Below, in pieces: positions 53,598 through 62,546 of a stretch of DNA of 64,000 nt. This DNA is from Bin87 sp034423115 (lineage in GTDB: Bacteria > Chloroflexota > Dehalococcoidia > Lucifugimonadales > UBA3495): positions 23,591-87,590 of the forward strand of contig DAOUJD010000064.1 in assembly GCA_034423115.1 (NCBI GenBank), given 5' to 3'. The translations under genes were made by a program, and so were the position numbers. Each line of letters begins with the position of its first letter. Positions within the stretch are counted from its first letter, which is position 1. Below the pieces are notes generated by a model. It did not search any database, was not told where the DNA came from, and was given only the letters and a program-made list of their open reading frames with translations.

Positions 53598-54205
53598 GCA
53601 GGTGTGTTTCGTTCAAATGACTCTTCAGCCATCTTCTGGGCGATGAGCAACTGGCTGTCGGTGCTGTCCAAGCCTTCTGGAAGTAGTATCTGGGACCTTC
53701 TGGTGGCGCCACCAGCTTCCGCCTCGTGTCGTTCGGACCCGTGGTTTTGTATTCGGTTGGTACCATACAAGGTTGTCCAGAAATCCAGGCAGTCCTTGAG
53801 GATGTCGTCCAACTCAAGGTACTTCCCGTTCCGTAGGTGTCCGCCAACGTCTGGCGTTGTCCCAGGGATCACGTGCATCTCAAGCCGCACTCTGTTGTAT
53901 TCGCGGCTGTACTCCCGACTGTAATCCCCAGTCATTTCGACTTTCTCCAAGACCCGGTTTTTGTTTGTGAGGAACGCGCCGTGCTTGGTGGCGTTGGCGA
54001 AGTCCCTCACGACGTGCAGGCGAGGTTCTGCGGCGTATATCTGATTGCGGAAGTCGTCCCCGTTCTGACATCCGAATGGGGTCAGGCGGTGTTGGATCGT
54101 CCAGTCCTGCAAGCCGTGCATCTGTTGCGCAGCGATTTGAGCCTTGTAGAGGTGCAGTTGAATACTGGACAGGTAGTCTTCCACCGTGGTTGTCGTAATT
54201 TGCAA
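53489..54205 (-). CDS. Hypothetical protein, probably frameshifted
   Basis: A 238-codon frame starting MQITTTTVEDYLSSIQLHLY. The first 150 residues look real: a helical part with HVVRDFANATKHGAFL and LDDILKDCLDFWTTLYG, the R-D-x-A-N-x-T-K-H pattern shared by several uncharacterised helical proteins. After about residue 210 the frame loses structure, and the natural continuation is found in another frame down to 53289. The present gene may therefore make a truncated or altered protein. Confidence 0.5.
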   Translation of the reverse strand: MQITTTTVEDYLSSIQLHLYKAQIAAQQMHGLQDWTIQHRLTPFGCQNGDDFRNQIYAAEPRLHVVRDFANATKHGAFLTNKNRVLEKVEMTGDYSREYSREYNRVRLEMHVIPGTTPDVGGHLRNGKYLELDDILKDCLDFWTTLYGTNRIQNHGSERHEAEAGGATRRSQILLPEGLDSTDSQLLIAQKMAEESFERNTPAAAYLAATSIAPLTHWGTRTSGYRWNSLGNGTSESF

Positions 54206-54799
54206 CTAGTCTTCTGGCGTGCCGATGCCGCTGGGCATCTCGATGCTCGTCATGGCTGTAACTCCTTGGGCGTTGGCCACTGGGCTCTGGCGTGTGCTGT
54301 TAGCCTCTGGTAGGTACTAACATATCGCGCAACACGCGAGGATGAAGACGGTCTGCTCCAGTTACGACTACGAAATGGTGATGTCGGACGTCCCAGACCC
54401 TGTGGACAAATTGAGCACGTACCCGGAAACGGGATTTACCGTGCCGAATTCGCCATCAGTTTTGGCGTCTTGGGCCACCGCTGTGGATACGGCGCTCCGG
54501 CCTCGGGCCACGAACCCCTCCGCCGGAGTCCGCCCCTGGCGGATCGCGCTGCCCTTCGGTTTGAACACGCTTAGCTCCAAGCCCAGCGAAGGTTGTGCTG
54601 GGCCGGAGCCGGATGGCTGCTCTCGCCACCCGGTTGGTGCGGTCAGCACGTCCGGTGTATGACCTGACTGCCATTCGTCCGCCAAAGGCGGACCGGACGT
54701 AGGCCTCCGCCTGTGGCGGGTCGGCGTGGGCGTAGAGACCACAGTTTGGCATCGGAACACCGCTTGGCTCTCGCGGTTATTCGGGTGCCGGTCTCTGAC
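54206..54799. other. Gap of about 590 bases before the second IS
   Basis: Short frames on both strands lack start signals or family motifs. A small inverted repeat (GTCCGCC/GGCGGAC, about 54669-54685) is present. No gene is supported. Confidence 0.5.
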
Positions 54800-56121
54800 A
54801 GGGGTATGTAACGGCCGAAATCGGCTATGGAATTAACTTGGGGAGGCGCATCAGCCTCCGGCATCTTGGTTATGACTAGACCAGATGCAGGAGACCCTCG
54901 ATGCGCCTTCCCAAAGAATGCTATCAGATGCAAAAACGATTGAAACGCATTTACCTCACCTCTCCCAACCACAATTGACCGGCTTGGTTTTGTGGGTTTG
55001 CGGCGCCATCCTCGCCGGCAGCGCCTGTCAAAACGCCGTGGCCTCGGCTCTCTCGCCCTGGGGCAGGTGGAATGGCGGCGTCAATATCTGCGGGAGTGGC
55101 TCTACGACGGCAGCGACCGCGCACGACCCTGCCAGACGGAGCTGGACGTAACTCTCTGCTTCGCACCTTTGCTGCGGTGGGTCCTCACTTGGTGGCAGTC
55201 GGGCCAGTTGGCCCTGGCCATCGATCCCACGCTCAAGGGCGACCAGACCACCGCCATCGTCATCAGTGTCCTCTACCGGAGTTGTGCCATTCCCGTGGCC
55301 TGGAGCATCCACCGGGCCACCCAGAAGGGTTCCTGGATGGACCCCACCGTGGAACTGCTCAAGGAACTGACCCCAGCCGTTCCCGAGGAAATGACCGTCA
55401 TCGTGCCCTGCGACCGGGGCATATCCAGCCCCAAGCTGTGACAGCAGATACGAGAACAGGGCTGGCATCCCGGTATGCGCTACCGGAACAACATCACCTT
55501 CTGCGCCGACGGCGGCAAGCGATTGCCCGCCCGACGCTTCGTCTCCCTTCCCGACACCGCCTGGATCGGCCAGGGCACCGCCTTCAGCATCCGCAAGTCC
55601 CAGCGTCGCTGCACCCTGTTGGTGGTCTGGTACGCCGAGCAGGAGGAACCCTGGATCATCCTCACCGACCTTGCGCCCGACCAAGTGGGACCCAGTTGGT
55701 ACGCGCTCCGTTTCTGGATCGAACTGGGCTTCAAGGCCCTCAAGAGTTTGGGCTGGAAGTGGGACAAGATCCGTCGCACTGACCCGGCACGCGTCTCCCG
55801 ACATTGGCTGGTGCTGTCGGTGGCGACGCTGCTCGCCTTGGCCTACGGCACCCGAGTGGAAGACGCCCAGGACCGGAGGATTGATCCAGGCAACCTGCGG
55901 GCGCCACCCAAAGCGCTGGCTCCCAATCATCGGGACCCTCATACTCGTCCCGCGCGCACCGTCAGCGTGATCCGCCACGGCATCAACTGGCTCAGGCTCT
56001 TGCTGTTCAAGGGCCGGCTCTGGAGCCGTGTCTGGCTGCTGCCTGAACCCTGGCCTCGGCCCAAGCCCAACTTGGAGATTATCCGCCATGTTCCTGCGTG
56101 AAAAACCGCCTACATACCCCT
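54800..56121. mobile_element. Decayed IS element that interrupts a sigma-70 gene
   Basis: Short inverted ends match: AGGGGTATGTA at 54800-54810 and its complement TACATACCCCT at 56111-56121. The inside holds a broken DDE transposase. Directly after the right end, a sigma factor reading frame begins in mid-protein, so the element lies within or at the edge of that gene. No target duplication was found. Confidence 0.6.
54901..56101 (+). pseudogene. DDE transposase with frameshifts and an internal stop
   Basis: Transposase sequence is spread over frames: ETHLPHLSQPQLTGLVLWV in one frame (about 54940-55060), VEWRRQYLREWLYDGSDRARP to CDRGISSPKL in another, then a TGA at 55439-55441 where a tryptophan would fit (PKL-[W]-QQIREQGW). 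The frame after it runs to 56101. The acidic residues are in LAIDPTLKGDQTT, VPCDRGIS and FWIELGFKALKSLGW. At least two frameshifts and one nonsense codon make it inactive. Confidence 0.75.
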
Positions 56122-56544
56122 TCAAGGGGACGGGAGCCCACGGAATACGAGTTGGCCGAGGCGCTGGGGATGAGCGTGGGAAGGATCGTGCAGGCTCGGA
56201 AGGCGTCCCAGGAGGCGGTATCGTTGGATCTGCGGGTGGGAGGAGACGGCGACGCGTTCTTGGGAGACTTTGTGGAGGACCGGGACGCGCCGGCGCTGGA
56301 GGATGCGGTGTCGGAGAGCCTGATGCGGGAGCAACTGCGGGAGGCGCTGGATGCGCTGGGGGACCGGGAGGGCCGGGTGCTGCGGCTGCGCTACGGCCTG
56401 GATGACGGGCATCCGCAGACGCTGGAGGAGGTTGGGAAGGTGTTCGGGGTGACCCGGGAGCGGATCCGGCAGATCGAGGCGAAGGCGATCCGGAAGCTGC
56501 GCCAGCCGGCCCGGTCGGCTAAGCTGCGGGATTACCTGGATTGA
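56122..56544 (+). pseudogene. C-terminal part of an RpoD-like sigma factor (regions 3 and 4), 5' end lost
   Basis: About 140 codons. The sequence after the IS end reads GREPTEYELAEALGMSVGRI (region 3), FLGDFVEDRDAPALEDAVSE, then EVGKVFGVTRERIRQIEAKAIRKLRQP (region 4.2 helix-turn-helix, which contacts the -35 element) and the usual end RDYLD. The N-terminal regions 1-2, needed for -10 recognition and core binding, are absent upstream. A start at 56098 lies inside the IS. Either this is a dead copy created by the insertion, or a leftover from a rearrangement; a second, intact rpoD must exist elsewhere. Confidence 0.75.
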
Positions 56545-56558
56545 CCGGGGCCGCGGTA

Positions 56559-56840
56559 TCAGCGAGCGCGGTGGTGGCGGGGGATGATCTGGTAGTCGCG
56601 GAGACCCTCGTTCCAGACGCGGCGAACCACCTCGGCCGGAATGTCTCTGACCTCCCGCCGCATGGCGAAACCCACGTCAGGAGTGACGGAGAGGGCGAGC
56701 TTCACCAGAGAGGTCTCGTCGGTGGTGATCTCCACGCGCAGGTCGGCGTCGGCCCTGAGCTCTTCGATGAGGTTCACCAGCCGGTCCAGGGCATCGGACA
56801 GGGCCAACTCGGTAACGATGGGCCTCTGTTGTTCCGGCAT
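56559..56840 (-). CDS. Small hypothetical protein
   Basis: A 93-residue protein from ATG 56840 with GGGAGG upstream. It starts MPEQQRPIVTELALSDALD and carries a long helix DRLVNLIEELRADADLRVEI, then VGFAMRREVRDIPAEVVRRVW. No family is recognised. It lies downstream of the frameshifted gene on the same strand. Confidence 0.5.
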   Translation of the reverse strand: MPEQQRPIVTELALSDALDRLVNLIEELRADADLRVEITTDETSLVKLALSVTPDVGFAMRREVRDIPAEVVRRVWNEGLRDYQIIPRHHRAR

Positions 56841-56959
56841 GGGCGCCTCCCCGGCGGAAGGTCTGCGGTGAGATCGCCCATTTCGTGCACGGGCGTGAAC
56901 CGTCCCGCCGGGGTCATTGTGCCACAGGCGGAACGCCGGTTCCAACGGACGGGAGGCGT

Positions 56960-57464
56960 TCAGGCCGGAGGCAGGGGAATGGGGCCAGTGGATCTCCGAT
57001 CAGAGTTACCGGCGGCGGGCAACATGGGTGGCATCTCGCCGGTGCGGTATGCCTGGTCGATCTGGGGGAGCATCCACTCGCCGGCGGTGGTGTTGTCGGG
57101 CAGGACGATGTTGGCCAGGAACTCGGTCTCGATGGTGGAGATGCCGGCGGTGACTGCTTCCAGCTTGGCCTTGATAACGAGCAAAAGGGCTCGCCAGGCG
57201 CTGGCGGCAGGCCTGGTCGTGGGCCTCCTGCTGGGCCCGAGTGCTGCGCTCCCGGGGCGGGCTGTGGTTGGTGTAGCGGAAGTTCTCGGGGTCGGGCAGC
57301 TCCTGGACGAAGCGGATGCGGCGGTTCTCCATGGCAAAGATGATGGTGGCCAGGTTGCCCTGGGTCGCGTAGGCGAAGCCGTCGGCGCCGTACCTTTCGA
57401 GGGTCTCCTCGATCTCGTTGCGGGTGCGCATGGCGCTGACGGTGGTGTTGCGGGCGTAGGTCAT
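56960..57464 (-). pseudogene. Frameshifted hypothetical gene, copy 1
   Basis: From ATG 57464 the frame reads MTYARNTTVSAMRTRNEIEE, YGADGFAYATQGNLATIIF, AHDQACRQR, then shifts at about 57200, where one extra C is present compared with the copy at 63193-63547. The continuation in the other frame is ALLLVIKAKLEAVTAGISTIETEFLANIVLPDN, to a stop at 56960. The combined protein would be about 165 residues and mostly helical. A sequencing slip is possible, but the second copy also carries a one-base insertion elsewhere. Confidence 0.6.
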
Positions 57465-57499
57465 GGCGTTCACCTGGAGAGGCGGCGGTCCCGCGCAGG

Positions 57500-58945
57500 A
57501 TGGCCGCGAACGATGGCAATTATAATGGCCCTGGACCGGCGGGTTCGCTTGCAGGCGTCCGGACGGAACTGGATGCGGCCAATGCCGATATTGACGGGGA
57601 GGTACGGTTGGCCATGATCGCCGATGCCGGGGAGACGACGGCGCTGAGGAGAGATCTGGGGGAACTGGACCTGGCTCTGGACGGGCTGGGGCAACTGTTC
57701 GCCGTCGAGAATGACCGGGCGAGGCTGGCTTTGGAGCGTCTTGAGGAAGACGGCGCGGATCTCATCCGATTGGAGGGGATGCAGTCCGAACGGCAGGGCG
57801 AGGTCGACATCTTCGACGCCCTGAGATTGGACGGTTCGGAGGAGTTCCACTCCAACCTCCTGGCCTGGCTGCTGGACCCCAATGGCACTCACGGTCTGGG
57901 CGGCCATTTCCTGCAGAGGTTTCTTGCGGCCAGCGGTGCATCGCGCGCCATACCTGCCGCGGACCGGTCGAGCACCGCGGTGCGTCGGGAGAAGAGCCTG
58001 GAACTCGACGGAGGATACGGTCGTCTGGACATCTGGATACGCAACGAGAGCGCCAATTTCGTCTGCGCCGTTGAGAACAAGGTCTGGGCTACGGAAAGCG
58101 GCGACCAACTGGCCTGGTACCGAAGGGTCCTGCCGCGTGACTATCCTGACCAACGGATCCACCGCGTGTTCCTGACGCGTAGGGGCGTGCCGCCCGACGA
58201 TCCGGCGGAGAGGGAGCACTGGCTGACCATCTCCTACACGGACATTCTGCGGCTGGTCGAGGGAACGATGGCGGCCGCAGGGGATGGTGCGAACGAAGAC
58301 GTGCTGGCGTTCTTGGGCCAGTATGCGATCACGCTAAGGAGGAACATCGTGCCCGAGGTGAGCAACGACGTCCATGAACTGGCCCGCCGGATCTACCGGA
58401 GGCACAAGCGGGCCATTGACCTGATCATCGAAAACCGGGAGCGCTACGAGCCGAGCTACGTGACCGAGGGATTCCGGATGATCCGGGATGCCATCGGCCG
58501 TCAGCCGCTGTGGAAGGACACTACGTCCAATCATCCGTCCGCGCGGTTCATTGCGGCGGACTGGGAGAAATTCGACGAGCTGAAGCTGGATGGCTGGCCC
58601 TACGCGCTCCTGCTTTTCGAGATCCAGGTGACGGAGCGCCGGGCGACGCTGACGCTGTTGGTGGCGCCCGGGGAGGACGAGGAGCTCAGGAGCAGTATTT
58701 TCCACCGGGTCAAAGACTACCTGGGCACTGTCCATGCTGACCAGCCCGCTTACACGGAAGACTATGTCAGGCTGCCCACCTTCGGGGACATCCTGGAGCC
58801 GGAGGATTACGATACGTGGTGGGATGAGGAGAGAACCGCGGAGATCGTCGCAGGTCGACTGGCGGAGTTCGCCAAGGGTGAGTTTGCTGAGATCGACCGG
58901 ATCGTCGTGGAATGCCTGGATAAGCGCCGGGGGAGAGAACAATAG
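57500..58945 (+). CDS. PD-(D/E)XK nuclease superfamily protein (PDDEXK_4-like)
   Basis: A 481-residue protein. The nuclease part is at about residues 115-230: EEFHSNLLAWLLDPNGTHGLG, then the motif GRLDIWI (D), AVENKVWATESGDQLAWY (E-x-K with following Q). This is the layout of PF14281, a family of stand-alone PD-(D/E)XK proteins thought to cleave DNA in defence or repair. The C-terminal half (about 290-470) is alpha/beta and carries no motif that I can name. It starts 36 bases beyond a divergent small gene. No methylase is near. ATG 57615 is a possible later start. Confidence 0.75.
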   Translation: MAANDGNYNGPGPAGSLAGVRTELDAANADIDGEVRLAMIADAGETTALRRDLGELDLALDGLGQLFAVENDRARLALERLEEDGADLIRLEGMQSERQGEVDIFDALRLDGSEEFHSNLLAWLLDPNGTHGLGGHFLQRFLAASGASRAIPAADRSSTAVRREKSLELDGGYGRLDIWIRNESANFVCAVENKVWATESGDQLAWYRRVLPRDYPDQRIHRVFLTRRGVPPDDPAEREHWLTISYTDILRLVEGTMAAAGDGANEDVLAFLGQYAITLRRNIVPEVSNDVHELARRIYRRHKRAIDLIIENRERYEPSYVTEGFRMIRDAIGRQPLWKDTTSNHPSARFIAADWEKFDELKLDGWPYALLLFEIQVTERRATLTLLVAPGEDEELRSSIFHRVKDYLGTVHADQPAYTEDYVRLPTFGDILEPEDYDTWWDEERTAEIVAGRLAEFAKGEFAEIDRIVVECLDKRRGREQ

Positions 58946-59020
58946 TGGGAGCCCGATGCTGGGAGGCCTGTTGTCGATGGTCAACCCGCTTCCTGTTGGC
59001 ACAGGAACGGAGTGCGGGCA

Positions 59021-59227
59021 ATGAATTCAGGTGGCCCCGGCGCTGATCGTGGTGAGAGGTACGCATACCGGCGTTGCTACCTGGACGAGGACGTCTGGGA
59101 GGAGGTGGATAAGGCGACGGTGTGTCGAGCGCTGGGCGAGGCATGTCGGGAGGTGTCGCTGGCGCTGGACTTCCCGCGCCGTCGGCGGTGTTTGAGGCGA
59201 GGTGCTCCTGACCGGGATTGGAGATAA
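59021..59227 (+). CDS. Small hypothetical protein
   Basis: A 68-residue frame (MNSGGPGADRGERYAYRRC) with a helical, acidic centre (DEDVWEEVDKATVCRALGEAC) and an arginine-rich tail. No family is recognised. It lies just before the ISAs1 insertion and could be partly disrupted. Confidence 0.3.
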   Translation: MNSGGPGADRGERYAYRRCYLDEDVWEEVDKATVCRALGEACREVSLALDFPRRRRCLRRGAPDRDWR

Positions 59228-59248
59228 CGGGCTTGTTGCGTCACACCC

Positions 59249-59258
59249 AGGGGCCGGC
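59249..59258. repeat. Target-site duplication, left copy (AGGGGCCGGC)
   Basis: AGGGGCCGGC lies directly before the ISAs1 element and again directly after it (60496-60505). A 9-10 bp duplication is usual for this family. Confidence 0.75.
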
Positions 59259-60495
59259 CAGGGTCTTTCGATTATTGTGGAAATGGGTGTGGGAGTGAGC
59301 TTGGATGGAAATGAGCATGGAATGTAGGGTCAGGGCATCCGCAGGTTTGGGGGTGTCCGATGGTGTCAGGGCTGGAAGCACAAGATGGAACGTCGTTGAT
59401 GGAGGCGTTGGGGAGGGTACCGGATCCGCGCAGCGCCCATGGGAAGCGGCATCCTTTGGGGGCGATTTTAGGACTGGCGGTGTGCGCCATGCTGTGCGGG
59501 GCGCGCAGCATGTACGCCATCAGCCAGTGGGGTAGAGACCAGGGTCAGGAAGTATCGGAGGCATTGGGGTTCACCCGGGAGCGGACGCCGTGCGTGTCCA
59601 CGCTGCATCAGGTGTTCAGCCGGTTGGACCGAGAGGCTTTTGAGCGGGAGTTAGGGCAATGGCTGCAGGAGCGTGGCTTGATGGAAGGAGAGGCGGTGGC
59701 CATAGACGGCAAAGCGCTCAGGGGCATCCACGGTGATCAGTTGCCCGGGGTGCATCTGGTGGCGGCCTACGCCCATCAGGCGGGGATCGTGGTGGGGCAG
59801 CAGGCGGTGGGTGAGAAACGGAACGAGTTAGACGCAGTGGAGGGGTTACTGGGACAGTTGAACCTGGAGGGTCTGGTGGTAACGGGCGATGCCCAGTTCA
59901 CCCAGCGGGAGGTGTGCCAGCGAGTGGCGGACCAAGGGGGCACTACTTCTTCGCGGTAAAGGCCAACCAGCCCACCCTGCTGGAGGACATCACAGCCATC
60001 TGGGATGAGGAACTGGAAGAGGCCCAGGCGGTGCAGGTTGACCAGCACGGCGGTCGTGTAGAGCAGCGAAGGTTATGGGCCTCCGACCTGCTGGTGGGCT
60101 ACAGCGACTGGCCCCATCTGGCCCAGGTGTGCCGACTGGAACGCATCGTCCGCCGCAATCCGCCGGAGGCGGAAACCCGACGAGAAATAGCCTATGCCGT
60201 TACCAGCCTGCCTCCCACCGACGCCAGTCCCCAAAGGCTCCTCGCCCTGTGGCGGGGACACTGGGGCATCGAGAACCGAGTGCACTGGGTAAGGGACGTT
60301 ACCTTCGATGAAGACCGGTCCCAGGTACGCACCGGCTCCGCACCCCAGATCATGGCGGCCCTGCGCAACCTGACCATCAGTGTGATGAGACTGGCTGGCG
60401 AAACCAATATTGCCGCCGCCCTGCGTCGCTACGCCGTCAACCCATCACGTCCTCTAGCCTTGATCGGCGCTAACCTCAGATAATCGAAAGACCCT
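59259..60495. mobile_element. ISAs1-family insertion sequence with target duplication
   Basis: The terminal inverted repeat AGGGTCTTTCGATTAT is at 59260-59275 and its complement at 60480-60495. The element is flanked by AGGGGCCGGC on both sides. The insertion is recent enough to keep a perfect duplication. The target sequence (gcgtcacacccagg...gccggc) also occurs at the end of the nurA remnant (about 62237-62258). Confidence 0.85.
59360..60483 (+). pseudogene. ISAs1 transposase with a -1 frame change at a G-run
   Basis: The first frame (59360-59959) carries AIDGKALRG and VTGDAQFTQREVCQ, and the second frame, starting around 59930, carries HYFFAVKANQPTLLED, ALWRGHWGIENRVHWVRDV and FDEDRSQVRTG. 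They join at GGGGG (59935-59940): one base missing, or a -1 slip there, restores DQGG-HYFFAVK, the family sequence. Both halves are otherwise intact. Whether this is a deletion, a sequencing error or a programmed slip cannot be told from one copy. Confidence 0.75.
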
Positions 60496-60505
60496 AGGGG
60501 CCGGC
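60496..60505. repeat. Target-site duplication, right copy
   Basis: AGGGGCCGGC, identical to 59249-59258. Confidence 0.75.
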
Positions 60506-60623
60506 TCTGGGGGTTGCAAAAGGTCGGTCGCTCCGGGTAAGTAACGGGTTGCCGACCGCTGTTGCCGCCTGATGGCAGCGACAGTCAGTTGGGCGATGCC
60601 CTGTTACCATGGGAGCCGGGATC

Positions 60624-61772
60624 ATGACCGACGTATCACAGACAAGCGCCATGTCGATGCCAGCGGCTTTGCCGGAACCGGAAATCCGGAAACGGCTGGA
60701 GCGCCTGTTGGGGGACATTCACGTCGCCACGCGGCAGCAGGTCGGCTATCCGGTGAACCAGGATTTCGACTACTCGCCTCTGTTGCCCTTCTTGGACTAC
60801 TCGATCAACAACGTGGGCGACCCGTTCTATCCTAGCAATTTCTGGGGCAACACCCACGAGATCGAGCGGGAGGTGATCGACATATTCGCCGGGCTGATGC
60901 GCCTGGAGCCGGAGAGCGCGTGGGGCTACGTAACTTCCGGCGGGACGGAAGGCAACATGTACGGTCTGTACCTGGCGCGGGAGCTATACCCCAACGGGAT
61001 GTTCTACTTCTCGGAGGAGACCCACTACAGCGTGCTGAAGAACGTGCGGGTCCTGAACGCGCGGCACATCATGATCAGGCGGCAGGAGAACGGGGAGATC
61101 GACTACGAGGACCTGGCAGCCATGATCCGGGTCAACCGGGACGTGCCGGCGGTGATCATGGCCAACGTGGGCACCACCATGCGGGGAGCGGTGGACGACA
61201 TCGGCCGCATCCGGGACATCCTGCGTGAGCAGGCGGTAACCAACCACTACATCCACGCCGACGCCGCGCTGAGCGGGATGATCCTGCCGTTCGTGGGGGA
61301 CCCGCAGCCCTACGGGTTTGACGCCGGAGTGGACAGCATCTCGGTGAGCGGACACAAGCTCATCGGTGCGCCGCTGCCCTGTGGGGTGGTCCTGACCAGG
61401 CGGCTGTACGTGGAACGGGTGGGCCGGGCCATCGAGTACGTGGGGGTTGAGGACACCACGCTGTCGGGCTCCCGCAACGCGCTGGCCCCGCTGATGATCT
61501 GGTACGCCTTCGCCCGGCATGGGCATGAAGGATTCATACGGATGGTCGCTGGCATGCTGGATGTGGCCGAATATGCGGTGGCGCAGTTCAACGAGCGTGG
61601 CATCCCGGCGTGGCGACACCGGAACTCGGCCACGGTGGTGTTCCCACGCCCGCGGGAGGAGGTGTTCCGCAAGTGGCAGATGGCGCCAGAAGGCGAGATT
61701 GCTCACATCATCACCATGCCCCACGTCACCCGCGGGATGATCGACGAGTTGGTGGACGACTGCGCCGGCTGA
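60624..61772 (+). CDS. PLP-dependent histidine decarboxylase family protein
   Basis: A 382-residue PLP decarboxylase. The start ATG 60624 has GGGAG 9 bases upstream. Family blocks are INNVGDPFYPSNFWGNTHEIE, GYVTSGGTEGNMYGLYLARE, IHADAALSGMILPFV, and the PLP lysine K245 in SVSGHKLIGAPLPCG. Length and these blocks agree with the Morganella-type histidine decarboxylase, which converts histidine to histamine. A related amino acid may be the real substrate. The ACT-domain gene that follows 46 bases downstream suggests allosteric control by an amino acid. Confidence 0.88.
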   Translation: MTDVSQTSAMSMPAALPEPEIRKRLERLLGDIHVATRQQVGYPVNQDFDYSPLLPFLDYSINNVGDPFYPSNFWGNTHEIEREVIDIFAGLMRLEPESAWGYVTSGGTEGNMYGLYLARELYPNGMFYFSEETHYSVLKNVRVLNARHIMIRRQENGEIDYEDLAAMIRVNRDVPAVIMANVGTTMRGAVDDIGRIRDILREQAVTNHYIHADAALSGMILPFVGDPQPYGFDAGVDSISVSGHKLIGAPLPCGVVLTRRLYVERVGRAIEYVGVEDTTLSGSRNALAPLMIWYAFARHGHEGFIRMVAGMLDVAEYAVAQFNERGIPAWRHRNSATVVFPRPREEVFRKWQMAPEGEIAHIITMPHVTRGMIDELVDDCAG

Positions 61773-61818
61773 CCGTGTGGCAACAGCCGTCCCGCCACCG
61801 GAACCGGAGGGAGTCGAC

Positions 61819-62229
61819 ATGAACCAGGTCAACCCCTTGAACCGCATCATCGTGATGGCCAGGGACCGGGTCGGCGTCATCGCCGACATCAGCCGGGTCC
61901 TGGCCGACGAGGGCATCAACGTGGAGACGATTAACGCCGAGGTGATGGGCGAAGAGGTCACGGTGATCCTGACCACAGATCGGTACGACCGCGCGCTGTA
62001 CGTACTCAATAAGACCGGTTTCAAGGCGGTGAGCGACGACGCACTGGTGCTGCGCCTCCCCGACGAGCCGGGAGCTCTGGCCGTGGTGGCCGGCAACCTG
62101 AAGGAGGCCGGGGTGAACATCGAGAGTCTGCACATTCTGAGCCGTGGGTCCGGCCACGCGATGATCGCGCTGAAAACCGACAACCGGACCAAGGCCATCG
62201 CCGCCATCGGCAGCGAGAACATCTTCTGA
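61819..62229 (+). CDS. Double ACT-domain regulatory protein
   Basis: A 136-residue protein with two ACT domains: residues 7-70 (RIIVMARDRVGVIADISRVL...INVETINAEVM) and 72-136 (ALVLRLPDEPGALAVVAGNLKEAGVNIESLHIL). GGAGGGAG lies 6 bases before ATG 61819. The glycine-proline turns at the domain interfaces fit ligand binding by amino acids. It follows the histidine decarboxylase and probably modulates it or senses the same amino acid. Similar two-ACT proteins accompany many amino-acid enzymes. Confidence 0.85.
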   Translation: MNQVNPLNRIIVMARDRVGVIADISRVLADEGINVETINAEVMGEEVTVILTTDRYDRALYVLNKTGFKAVSDDALVLRLPDEPGALAVVAGNLKEAGVNIESLHILSRGSGHAMIALKTDNRTKAIAAIGSENIF

Positions 62230-62237
62230 TCAGCGCG

Positions 62238-62546
62238 TCACACCCAGGGCCGGCGCTTGGAGAAGGACTTGACGGACTCGGGGGTGGGCAGGCCCCGCTG
62301 TTCCAGGAGCATGAGGGTCGGGCGGCGGAACTCCTCCCGGTCGTGGCCGGTGATGCCGGCCTGCTCGTGGGCCTCGGAGACGGCCACGGGATAGCCCAGG
62401 CCCAGCTGGCACTGCTTGACCAGCATGGCGTGGCTCACCGCCAGCAGCTCGGGATCATCGGCCAGCCAGTCGGGTGCCTCGACGCGGGCGATCTCAGCGC
62501 CCCCGTTGAGGTAGTAGAAGCGGCTCCACTCCTGAACGAGGTGACG
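62238..62546 (-). pseudogene. NurA-like nuclease, C-terminal remnant
   Basis: About 100 codons ending SVKSFSKRRPWV* on the minus strand. It reads VQEWSRFYYLNGGAEIARVEAPDW, LLAVSHAMLVKQCQLGLGYPVAVSEAHEQAGI. The E-A-P-x-W, G-Y-P and E-A-H-x-x-A blocks fit the C-terminal RNase-H-like part of NurA, a nuclease working with the HerA helicase in end resection. The upstream frame has no NurA-like N-terminus and is compositionally different, so this is only a leftover. No herA is present. Confidence 0.6.
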
